A stretch of DNA of 64,000 nt from Heloderma charlesbogerti (taxonomy: Eukaryota; Chordata; Lepidosauria; Squamata; Helodermatidae), in contig JANEZZ010001949.1 of assembly GCA_026122225.1 (NCBI GenBank), positions 1,302,001 to 1,366,000 of the forward strand, written 5' to 3'. Of the stretch, positions 36,914-46,622 are shown in pieces; the stretch's first letter is position 1, and each line of letters starts with the position of its first letter. The translations under genes were made by a program, and so were the position numbers. The notes under the pieces are model-generated. The model ran no database searches. It was not told where the DNA came from and was given only the letters and a program-made list of their open reading frames with translations.

Positions 36914-37514
36914 AGTCAAGTGCTGTTTTAGTCTCGGTGATGTGTTTAACAAGTGACTGTAATAAGTAAATAGAAACAAATGGAACTCTTAGGAGCAGAC
37001 CGAAACACCTTGCACAATCCAGAGAGCTGTGCAATGGTTAATGTCTACCTCTTTGTTTCTCTTCTGGATTTTGTTTGGTTTTGGATTTGTGTTCTTTGTG
37101 CTAATAATGAAAGTGTTATTTTTTAAGAGTTAAAAAAAAGAGGGTAGGGGGAATCTGAAAGCTGAAGTTTGAAGCACTAAAAGATCCAGTGCTGACCAGC
37201 CCTGTTCTGCACGTATTTGACAAAAAGCCATTGTTTTTAATTCCTAATATAAACAATGTTTGTTTGTAAAGTTTCTTCCTGCTGGGAAAAAATGTATTTT
37301 TAAAAGGAAAAAAAATCCCTCTTTTGGCTTTAAGAATGTCAGCTGTATGACCAGGTGTGACCATATCATAACATGCTGATCTGATATAAATCAATAAAAT
37401 TTATACCTCTCAGGACTCTTTGCACTTTGTCTTTCAGGTAATCTATTAGCATGTCCTGTGGACTCTCTGGCTGAAAAATGCTGAGTATCTCAGCTGAGGC
37501 AGCAACACATTAAA

Positions 37515-37924
37515 GGAGCAATCATATGGCCGCTAGTCAGCAGCTAGATAGCCATAGGATATGTCGGTTTCCGGAAACCAACCTTGGAGCCCATGCTCCA
37601 AGGTTGGTTCCTGGAAAACCAACCTTCTCCCTGTCCTGCGCTGCCTCGCAGGCAACTCGGAACAGCCCTCCACTCGGAAGAGGAGTGCGGAGCGGTGAAA
37701 ACGGGTTGTTCTGGGGCGGGGAAGGTGGAAGTGCCAGCATGACGCATCCTATGTGTCCTTCAGCAGCCACTTCCCCCACTCCGCCTTCCCATGGCTAGAC
37801 AGCTGAAATCAGCTGTCTTGCCATGAATACAGGGCGGCTGAAGCGCCGAGGGGACAATCCCCTCTATGCTTCTCCTGCCCTGCGCTGGATAGGCAGTCGC
37901 CTATCCGCATAGGATTGTGCCCTA
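37515..37924. mobile_element. Non-autonomous element 'A', copy 2
   Basis: Begins GGAGCAATCATATGGCCGCT and ends CCGCATAGGATTGTGCCCTA. Inside are an inverted pair ACCAACCTTGGAGC / GCTCCAAGGTTGGT (37577-37607) and GC-rich DNA in a less GC-rich background. ORFs drawn here on either strand have no recognisable domains. Confidence 0.7.
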
Positions 37925-38303
37925 AGGTGACTGGAAAGACACTTGCAGTGGCAATGTGACACACTGACTTTGCTCATGTGAAGTTACATAATGATGCTTG
38001 ATTGGAAACTAATGCAAAGGCTTTTTCCCGTGTTGACTGAGTACCAGAACGGCATTGTTCAGAGAGTACCAAAGACCATGTTGCTGCCTTCAGTCTTGTT
38101 TCCATGTAACTTCCCTGCCTTAAGTATAAAGGACACAAGTTTCAGAGCATTTGCTATGGATTTTGCAGACGGATTGATCTATATTATATTTTCAAGCACA
38201 CTGGAAATGTATTAGCCCCCGCCCCCTGCTGCATTTGTGTGCTAAATACCTCTTGGCCAAGTCTACCTACCCAGCTCAATAAGATATAGCTTCTTCATTG
38301 TCT

Positions 38304-38325
38304 ACACACACACACACACACACCT
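38304..38325. repeat. (AC)n microsatellite
   Basis: About 11 perfect AC units. Confidence 0.9.
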
Positions 38326-38520
38326 TTTCCCCCTTAAACTCACAGGTATGTGAAGCTCATGCTAGCTTTATTCCTTTCATACAAATACAATTTTTGGTTC
38401 CCTATTGTTGGGCCACATTTTGCCCCATTCAGATGTAATGTAAAAACATTGGTTTGAAGACAAAGGTGGCCGATCAAAATTGGTTGGGGCCCAGATGACC
38501 CCAACCAATGCAGGCCGAAA

Positions 38521-38590
38521 GACATTAAAGGGGGTGTTGTCATGCCCCCTGACATCAAAGGGTGTGTGGCCATACCCCTGACATCATTTG
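38521..38590. repeat. Short tandem repeat, about 30-bp unit
   Basis: GACATTAAAGGGGGTGTTGT then CATGCCCCCT is followed by GACATCAAAGGGTGTGTGGC then CATACCCCT, and a third partial GACATCATTT: 2.3 diverged units. Confidence 0.75.
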
Positions 38591-39338
38591 GTCTTCAGCA
38601 GGTGTGTCAAGAGCACGATCCTCCTGGTATGTCTGTGGGAACCGGCTTCACCTGCATCGCATTTTTCTCCATTGGGATGCGAGACAGGTAAAGCCACCCC
38701 AGCTGAGGTGGTGGCCGTAGGAGCGCTCCTCCAGCCGTTGGCTCACTCCCAACAGCTTTCCCCGTGCGGAAGGCACTGCATGGATAATTCCACTACAGCA
38801 GCCCCACTCCCTGGAGGAATTCAGGAAGGCTCCGCAGGCCAGATGGCAAACATCCACAGGTTACCCTCGCGTTAAGAAAACATGCAACGATAAGAATCTG
38901 ATCTTGGTTTGATGTCCTAGATCGTTAATTATAGTTTATACAAACCAGTTTCTTGTATTCAGGCAAAACGGGGTGCTGTGTTTTGTTACAAACTTAGCAT
39001 AAGCTTAAAATTTCTTCCCTCTACATGGAGCAGGGAAAAGGAAGGCAAGAATATGCAAACTTGAGCCTCGCTGAAGTTCGTTCTTCTAGTGCTAAGCATG
39101 GTATAAAAGCCTGGGGTGCAGTGGAGCCAGGACTCACAGGGACAGTGATGTCACCTGCCACCCCCTCAGAATTCACTCTTCCCTTTGAGCTTAGCTGCAG
39201 TCCCCACAGCAGCCAGGATGGGGGGAGGAGTCGATTTCCCCAGCAACATTTCTTCCATATTGTAAAGTGTATTGGGGTGGCTTGGCCTTCAGTGGGCAAT
39301 TAAGACTTAGTAGCTTTACAAAATACCTGCTCCTAGCA

Positions 39339-39595
39339 CAGGGATGGGCAACTGTGGGAGATTCTGGGGCATGGGATGCCCCCCCAAAAGTTTTTTTTTT
39401 TTAAGAAATGGAGGCAAACTGCTCTGGAGTGCTACAGAGCACTACAAGGGTTAAAGCCAGCTTGTTTTCAAGCTACATTTGGCCCTTTTGGGTGCCCCGT
39501 AGCCACTACAGGCACCATTTTGTTTCTTGTAAATGGTAAAATTAAAGTGGCAGCAGGGACTGCACGGGGGGGGGGGCACATGTTGCCCATCCCTG
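39339..39595. mobile_element. hAT-type MITE with 8-bp target duplication
   Basis: The terminal inverted repeats are CAGGGATGGGCAAC at 39339 and GTTGCCCATCCCTG ending at 39595, perfect over 14 bp. They are flanked by TCCTAGCA (39331-39338) and TCATAGCA (39596-39603), matching at 7 of 8. The 257-bp interior has no transposase. The 8-bp duplication and CAGGG terminus are the hAT signature. Confidence 0.88.
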
Positions 39596-39937
39596 TCATA
39601 GCAGATGAACATTCCTAGAACTGGTTTGTTGATATGGTTCAACTGCCTGCAATTTTGGACTCTCCTTGGGGGCGTGGCTATGGGGACTCTTCTGATGAGC
39701 AGCTGTACTTCAAAATTTACTGCTACACCACTGGGTATCACGGCTAAATGTGGCCATTGTCTTCCATACTTCCAAAAATCGTATACTCCACCCAGCCTGG
39801 ATGATCAGATGACATAACCAGCTCTGCTGCAGCCTCTTCTGTGAACTGAAGCAGCATATTCAGCTTCAGACAAGCACACAGCTTTGAGGACAATCTTGTT
39901 GGTTGCTAACTACAGATGGCTGTCTAGGCCGGCACTT

Positions 39938-40440
39938 TAATTACAAGAATAATAATATTCCACCCTTCCACTTGAAAGAATCTGCAAAATGGCGTAATGT
40001 CCATATAAAAACTTAACATACAAAAGCATAGTAAACCAACTTTACAGACATAGCACCAGCAGGAATAAAAGAGGTACATAAAGGGAAAAAAGAGTTGTCC
40101 TTTCTTCCAAATGCCCTCTGAAATACTAGATTCCTAAATTGCTGTCTGAATTCCATTAGGGAGGCAGCTGAGGAAGCCTCCCTCTGTAGGAAGCTCTATA
40201 AACTAGGTGCCAACATGGACAAGGCCATGTTCTCTACGTAGCTACCCACTGCACATCCAATATGGGCAAATATGAAGCTGGAAGATTCATATGAGAGGAG
40301 GCAGCCCTTAAGATACTGCGGACCTGGACAACGCAGGGCTTTAAAGGTCAAAACCTGCACTTTGTGAAGACCAGCAATGGTAGAAACTTCTACATTAGAT
40401 AAATGTGGGCTGTTCCAGCTACATCCTAACTCAAAAGGGG
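39938..40440 (-). repeat. Unclassified interspersed repeat
   Basis: Carries GCAGGGCTTTAAAGGTCAAA followed by ACCTGCACTTTG, a sequence I associate with recurrent reptile interspersed repeats, and AGGAAGCCTCCCTCTGTAGG. The class and strand are uncertain. Confidence 0.4.
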
Positions 40441-40705
40441 AAATATGCTACATGCTATTTCAGGTGCCAAGCTAAATCATCCTGCCATTCAAAAGATAGT
40501 CTTTCAAACAGATCACTCTTTTGGAACCAGCAACTTCCTCTTTTATTATTTATTTATTTTAAGCATTTTTTCCTCGCTCTTTAGCCTAAAGGGCTCCCAG
40601 AAGATAAATAAAAATGTGACAGGCCCAGCCTACAGGCTTACAGTCTAAAAGACTTGTCTCAAAAGGGATGAATGAGCAAGAAAATGGCAGACTGAGACAT
40701 TGTCT

Positions 40706-40940
40706 GGGTTTGCATGATTGCAGGGGTAAAAGAAGCCATCATGGCTCCCCCCCCCCAGTGTGTGCCAGTTGTTTACATCATTACCCATGCTGCAGCGGGT
40801 GTTGGCGGGTCGTCTGAACCCAGCGCACAGCACGGTGGGGTGGCTTCATACCCACCCTCCAGCCCACAACGTGCAGTAAACTGGCACATGTGGGGGGAGC
40901 GGGAAGAGAAGCCTCGATGACTTCTTCCCACCCCCATGAG
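40706..40940. mobile_element. Repeat 'D', copy 2
   Basis: GGGTTTGCATGATTGCAGGG, GTAAAAGAAGCCATCATGGC, GTTTACATCATTACCCATGC and ATACCCACCCTCCAGCCCAC match the copy at 5026-5218. The ends GGGTTTGCATGATT and GAGCATCCAAACAG are a diverged inverted pair. Confidence 0.65.
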
Positions 40941-41552
40941 CATCCAAACAGGTTGTAATTCTTAACATTGACAAAGTGGTTCTCATAATGACCACCTGCA
41001 ATAGGAACAGTTCAGAGAAAGGAACTTGAAGGAGCGCAGTGGCCCTGCAGTCCCATCCCACCTCTGCTGCAACCTGACAGAACGGCTTTTACATCTTCCT
41101 TCTTTTCTCTGCCAGTTGGCTAACGTACGTGACTAATCTTGTCTCTTCAGGCCGGTCCATCAGGGAGTCCAAAGAACGTCACATGCCTCATAATTCTCCC
41201 TGACGCTTTTACCAACTAGCGCTATCTCTACTAACAAAAAGTTCGTGTTGGATGCTTATAAACCGACTTTCCAGAATGCTTCCTAGAAATGTCTGTCAGC
41301 TTGGGTTTTCCCCATAGTGGTAAGCAATTCTGCCGTCTTGTCTGGGAGTGAAAGAGAGAGATGTTACTGCTGCCTGCCGGTAGCTACTCCACACGTTGAC
41401 AGGTGTGTGGCGGGAGGCAACTGGAATACAAAAGAGATGCCCTTCTGCCAGTCTTGTCCTGTTGGTGCCCTTCTACCTCCCAAATGGGCTAGGATGGCAG
41501 AGCAATGTTCTTGTGATAAGCTACAGACAACACGAATGTCTAATGTTACAAT

Positions 41553-42507
41553 TGGGCCCAGTGCTCTTCAACATTTTTATTAATGACTTGGAGGAGGAGG
41601 TGCAGGGAATGCTGATCAAATTTGCAGATGACACAAAATTGGGCGGGATAGCTAATACTTTGGAAGACAGAAACAAAATTCAAAGTGATCTAGATAGACT
41701 GGAGCGCTGGGCAGAAAACAACAGAATGACATTTAATAGGGACAAATGCCAAGTTCTGCACCTAGGAAAAAGAAACCAAATGCACAGTTACAAGATGGGG
41801 GATACGTGGCTCAACCACACTACAAGTGAGAAGGATCTTGGAATTGTTGTCGATCACAAGCTGACTATGAGCCAACAATGTGATGTGGCTGCAAAAAAAG
41901 GCCAATGCTATTTTGGGCTGCATTCATAGAAGAATCACTTCCAAACCCCGGGAAGTACTAGTTCCCCTCTACTCAGCACTGGTTAGGCTTCATCTGGAGT
42001 ACTGTGTCCAGTTCTGGGCACCACACTTTAAGAAGGATGCAGACAAACTGGAGAGGGTTCAGAGGAGGGCAACAAAGATGATCAGGGGACTGGAAACAAA
42101 GCCCTATGAAGAGAGACTGAAAGAACTGGGCATGTTTAGCCTTGAGAAGAGAAGACTGAGGGGAGACATGATAGCACTCTTCAAGTACTTGAAAGGTTGT
42201 CACAGAGAAGAAGGCCAGGATCTCTTCTTGATCATCTCAGAGTGCAGGACACGGAATAATGGGCTCAAGTTACAGGAAGCCAGATCCCGGCTGAACATCA
42301 GGAAAAACTTCCTGACTGTAAGAGCAATACGACAGTGGAACCAATTACCTGGGGAGGTGGTGGGCTCTCCCACACTGGAGGCCTTCAAGACGAGGCTGGA
42401 CAGCCATTTGTCAGGGATGCTCTGACTTGGATTCCTGCATTGAGCAGGGGGTTGGATTCGATGGCCTTGTAGGCCCCTTCCAACCCTACTATTCTATGAT
42501 TCTATGA
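41553..42507 (+). mobile_element. CR1 LINE, 5'-truncated, with RT remnant
   Basis: Begins abruptly inside the RT catalytic block (GPVLFNIFINDLEEEVQG), continues FADDTKLGG and DRLERWAENNRMTFNRDKCQ, then shifts frame at an A-run near 41893 (AAAAAAAGG) into [20 protein letters not shown], which runs open to 42425. The 3' end is ATTCTATGATTCTATGA. Two frames of 177 and 181 codons with a single slippage break make this one of the younger CR1 copies here. Coding pieces: 41556-41929 and 41880-42425. Confidence 0.92.
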
Positions 42508-42515
42508 ATTCCCAG

Positions 42516-42640
42516 AGGGGCAGCCGCATTAGTCTATTGCAGCAAAATCAGCAGAGTCTTGTGGCACCTTAAAGACGAACACATTTATTCTGGCATACAC
42601 TTTTGTGGACTATAGCTCACTTCATTAGATGTATGGAGCG
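42516..42640. mobile_element. SINE-like repeat next to the CR1 end
   Basis: GGGGCAGCCGCATTAGTCTA then TTGCAGCAAAATCAGCAGAG, TCTTGTGGCACCTTAAAGAC and CACTTCATTAGATG form a motif series I recognise from reptile interspersed repeats. The class is not certain. DNA to about 42960 may belong to it. Confidence 0.55.
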
Positions 42641-43144
42641 TTACCAAGAGTTTCAATTTTTTATACAGTACATATTGGGAGTGGAGGGTGGGGACTGTAA
42701 ATAGTGAGGTACTGACAAGTACATTATTAAAAGGGGCCATTTACATACAGTTGCTGCTGATCACCCAAAGTAGGTAACACATGCTGTGTGACTAAAAAAA
42801 CACACCCATCTTTCCAGTTCAAGCCTCCAGCAATAGAAGGAAACCAAGATGTTTGTGTTGTCATAGACAATAGCCCTGCCCCCACCCAACCCCTTTCCCC
42901 CTCCCATCAATCTTTTGGTGGTTTCCCAGCTTTTTTGCATGTCTCTCCGCCCACCCCACCCCCATTCTGAAAGCTCAAAATACCTCTCTGAAGGCTTATT
43001 TACTGGCTGTAAGAGCTTTAAGCTAAAATAGGCTGGTATTCTTTATGTTCTCGTCCCGCCCCTTGTGCCTTCAGCCCTTCCCACCACTGGAATGTGGCCC
43101 CCGAGAGCTTCCCTGAAATAGAATGTGGTCCTCATCTTTCAGTT

Positions 43145-43163
43145 AGAGAGAGAGAGAGAGAGA
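43145..43163. repeat. (AG)n microsatellite
   Basis: About nine AG units. Confidence 0.85.
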
Positions 43164-43445
43164 AGTAAAGCAAGTTTCCAGCTGGTGTGGCTGCAGCAAT
43201 ATGTTTGAAAGTGTGTGGGTTGTGCTGAAATGTCAGAAACTAAGAGTGGCTGCTGAGATTTTCAGAAGTTGAGAGTGGGCTTTCATAGCTCTGCATAGAC
43301 TTTTATCCCTACTGATAATTCCACATAATGGCATTAACTTATGATAACTTATTTGTATTTATTAAAAAAAAGTTGTTTAAACAGTCCTTCATCTTAGGAT
43401 ATCAGGGTGATATATGAGGAGTATAAAAGCCAAAATATGCCACAC

Positions 43446-43638
43446 TGTTGTTGTTGTTGTTGTTGTTCAGTCGTTAAGTCGTGTCCGACTCTTCATGACC
43501 CCATGGACCATAGCATGCCAGGCCTTCCTGTCCTCCACTCTCTCCCGGAGTGTGCTCAAGTTCATATTCATTGCATCGGTGAAGCTGTCTAGCCATCTCA
43601 TCCTCTGCCATCCCCTTCTCTTTTTGCCTTCAATCTCT
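43446..43638 (-). mobile_element. Bov-B (RTE) LINE 3' end, inverted
   Basis: A (GTT)n tract at 43446-43467 is the antisense of the Bov-B (AAC)n tail. The minus strand reads the Bov-B C-terminus RLNDSRTRSK-type region (codes KGKKRRGWQRMRWLDSFTDA then AWHAMVHGVMKSRTRL). It is about 93 percent identical by eye to the sense end at 45843-46031. It joins the sense Bov-B body head to head at about 43640. Confidence 0.88.
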
Positions 43639-43640
43639 GG

Positions 43641-44431
43641 AACAACCGATTGGTTCAAAATTGGGAAAGGAGTACGACAAGGCTGCATATTGTCGCCCTG
43701 CTTATTTAACTTATATGCAGAGTACATCATGAGAAATGCTGGGTTGGATGAATCACAGGTCGGAATTAAGATTGCCGGGAGAATTATTAACAACCTCAGA
43801 TACGCAGACGATACCACCTAATGGCAGAAAGCAAACTAGATCTAAAGAGCCTCTTGTTGAGAGTGAAAGTGGAGAGCGCAAAAGCTGGTTTGAAACTTAA
43901 CATTAAAAAAACTAAGACTAACTAAACTTAACTAAAAAAAACTTAACATTAAAAAACTAAATATGCCCCATCACTTCCTGGCATATAGAAGGGGAAGAAA
44001 GGGAAGCAGTGACAGATTTTATTTTCTTGGGCTCCAAGATCACCGCAGATGGTGACTGTAGCCATGAAATTAAAAGACGCTTGCTCCTTGGGAGGAAAGC
44101 TCTGGCAAACCTAGACAGCATAGTAAGAAGCAGAGACGTCACCTTGCCGACAAAAGTCCATATAATCAAAGCTATGGTTTTCCCAGTAGTAACGTATGGC
44201 TGTGAGAGCTGGACTATAAGGATGACTGAGCGCTGAAGAATCGATGCTTTCGAACTGTGGTGCTGGAGAAGACTCTTACAAGTCCCCTGGACTGCAAGGA
44301 GGTCAAATCAGTCAATCCTAAAGGAAATCAACCCTGACTGCTCATTGGAAGGACAGATACTGAAGCTGAAGCTCAAATATTTTGGCCACCTAATGCGAAG
44401 AGAAAAGCCACTGGAAAAGACCCTGATGTTG
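43641..44431 (+). mobile_element. Bov-B (RTE) LINE, sense body, left part
   Basis: Reads Bov-B reverse transcriptase from TDWFKIGKGVRQGCILSPCL through LFNLYAEYIMRNAGLDESQ and LRYADDTT (catalytic YADD) to the C-side with VTDFIFLGSKITADGDCSHE, IKRRLLLGRKALANLDS and LKYFGHLMRREKPLEKTLML. A stop follows YADDTT (43819), and a short A-rich duplicated stretch (TTAACATTAAAAAA-like, 43899-43957) breaks the frame. A stop also follows MTER at 44237. The copy is inactive. Interrupted at 44431 by an L2; it continues at 45843. Confidence 0.93.
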
Positions 44432-45705
44432 AAGGCACACTTGGAAGAAACTGATTATCTAGACCCATTTCAGTCGGGCTTCAGGCTTGGGCATGGGACA
44501 GAAACGGCCTTGGTCGCCTTGGTAGATGATATGAGGAGGGCTCTGGATAGGGGTGAATGCTCCTTCCTTGTTCTCCTCGACCTCTCAGCGGCTTTTGATA
44601 CCATTGACCACGGTATCCTCCTGGACCGCCTGGAGAGGTTGGGCATTGGAGACACCGTATTGCGGTGGTTCCGGTCCTTCCTCTCTGGCAGGTACCAGAG
44701 GGTAGCACTGGGAGAGGAGGTTTCAGACCTGTGGCCACTTACTTGTGGGGTGCCACAGAGTTCCATCCTCTCCCCGATGCTATTTAACATCTATGTGAAG
44801 CCGCTGGGGGCTATCATCAGGAGGTTTGGGGTGCAGTGTCATCAATATGCGGATGACACGCAGCTCTACCTCTCATTCAAATCTTCACCAAGGTTGGCTG
44901 TAGAATCCCTGTCCAAATGTCTGGAGACAGTGAGTGGCTGGATGGGGAGGAATAAACTCTGTGGAACTCCCTCTTGAACCCTGACAAGACCGAGGTACTT
45001 TTGGTGGGAGACAAGAGGAGGTTGGGGGATGTTGACCTGGTGTTGAATGGGGTACGGCTACCCTTGAAAGACCAGGTCCGCAGCCTGGGGGTCATTTTGG
45101 ACTCCCAGCTGTCCATGGAGGCTCAGGTGTCATCTCTGAGCCGGACAGCGCTGTATCAACTCCATCTGATACGGCAGCTGCGCCCCTTCCTTCCCGACCA
45201 TCTGCTCCCATCAGTAGTACATGCCCTGGTCTCCTCTCGTTTAGACTACTGTAATACGCTCTACGTGGGGTTACCCTTGAAGACAGTTCGGAAACTGCAG
45301 CTGGTACGGAACGCGGCGGCTCGCCTGATTAAAGGCAGCCGCCGGCGAGATCACATCACTCCAGTGCTGAAGGAGTTGCACTGGTTACCAGTTGTTTTCC
45401 GGGCCAAATTCAAGGTGTTGGTTTTGACCTTTAAAACCCTATATGGTTCCGGCCCAGCCTATCTTAAGGAGCGCCTCCAGCAGCACCAGACAGGCTGCTT
45501 AACAAGATCAGCCTCGGATGGCCTTCTCTCTGTCCCATCAGCCAGGACAGCTAGACTGGTGGGGACGAGGGAGAGGGCCTTTTCTGTGGTGGCCCCCACT
45601 CTGTGGAACTCCCTCCCTAGGGAACTCCGTCATGCCCCCTCTTTAATGAGCTTCCGTCATGCATTAAAAACGTGGTTGTTCAGGCAGGCATTTGGGGTGG
45701 GTTAG
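44432..45705 (+). pseudogene. L2 reverse transcriptase, C-terminal two thirds
   Basis: The first frame has LDPFQSGFRLGHGTETALVA, LLDLSAAFDTIDHGILLDRL, CGVPQSSILSPMLFNIY and QYADDTQLYLSF (catalytic YADD). It breaks at 44956-44977, where 18 bp copied from downstream replace the normal sequence. The second frame, 44974-45705, runs open for 243 codons: NPDKTEVLLVGDKRRLGDVD, then SSRLDYCNTLYVGLPLKT, LVRNAAARLIKGSRRRDHIT and VVAPTLWNSLPRELRHAPSL, the usual L2 C-terminus. The N-terminal endonuclease is absent through 5' truncation. Confidence 0.9.
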
Positions 45706-45834
45706 GGTATTTTAGAAAATGTTTTTATTGTAGAATTTTATTGTTTTAAACTGTTTTATTGTATGTTGCACATCGCCCAGAGTGGCTGGGTGACCAGCCA
45801 GATGGGCGATTAATAAATTTAATAATAATGATGA
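44432..45834 (+). mobile_element. L2 LINE inserted into Bov-B
   Basis: 5'-truncated L2 starting at AAGGCACACTTGGAAG (KAHLEET of the L2 RT) and ending in the L2-type AATAAATTTAATAATAATGA tail. Flanking copies TGATGTTG (44424-44431) and TGATGCTG (45835-45842) form an 8-bp target duplication (7 of 8). Bov-B sequence is continuous across the site when the L2 is removed. Confidence 0.93.
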
Positions 45835-46031
45835 TGATGCTGGGAAAGATTGAAGGCAAAAGGAGAAGGGGACGGCAGAGGATGAGATGACTAGATAGGA
45901 TCACCGATGCAATGACTATGAACTTGAGCACACTCCGGGAGAGAGCGGAGGACAGGAAGGCCTGGCGTGCTATGGTCCATGGGGTCACGAAGAGTAGGAC
46001 ACGACGTAACGACTGAACAAGAACAACAACA
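45835..46031 (+). mobile_element. Bov-B LINE, right part and 3' end
   Basis: Continuation of the element split by the L2: GGGAAAGATTGAAGGCAAAA, GATGCAATGACTATGAACTT, GGTCCATGGGGTCACGAAGA and an AACAACAAC tail at 46021-46031. Encodes the conserved Bov-B C-terminus. Confidence 0.92.
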
Positions 46032-46136
46032 CTCAAAGCATGTTTGCAGCAGTGCTGTGAATCAGAGTAAATCATCTGCAAATGACAACTTCAGGGCAGG
46101 ATAGGAAGATCCTCATTCTGATTGTAGTGCATTTGG

Positions 46137-46622
46137 TAAGAAGGATGCAGACAAACTGGAGAGGGTTCAGAGGAGGGCAACAAAGATGATCAGAGGACTG
46201 GAAACAAAGCCCTATGAAGAGAGACTGAAAGAACTGGGCATGTTTAGCCTTGAGAAGAGAAGACTGAGGGGAGATATGATAGCACTCTTCAAGTACTTGA
46301 AAGGTTGTCACAGAGAAGAAGGCCAGGATCTCTTCTCGATCATCGCAGAGTGCAGGACACGGAATAATGGGCTCAAGTTACAGGAAGCCAGATTCTGGCT
46401 GAACATCAGGAAAAACTTCCTGACTGTTAGAGCAATATGACAATGGAACCAATTCCCTAGGGAGGTGGTGGGCTCTCCCACGCTGGAGGCATTCAAGATG
46501 AGGCTGGACAGCCATCTGTCAGGGATGCTCTGACTTAGATTCCTGCATTGAGCAGGGGGTTGGACTCGGTGGCCTTGTAGGCCCCTTCCAACCCTACTAT
46601 TCTATGATTCTATGATTCTATG
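46137..46622 (+). mobile_element. CR1 LINE 3' fragment
   Basis: Starts in ORF2 at [17 protein letters not shown], keeps an open frame through [20 protein letters not shown] and [20 protein letters not shown] to a stop near 46438, then the 3' UTR and three ATTCTATG units at 46601-46622. It is very similar to 42030-42507, so both belong to one recent subfamily. Confidence 0.9.

Noticed and set aside
43446..43467. CRISPR-like or regulatory trinucleotide array
   Set aside because: The GTT run is simply the antisense (AAC)n tail of Bov-B; no CRISPR-type repeats exist in the window.
43467..43817. 116-codon minus-strand frame as one Bov-B protein
   Set aside because: Only its C-terminal part (the inverted 3' end) is real Bov-B. 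The N-terminal part is antisense of the sense RT.
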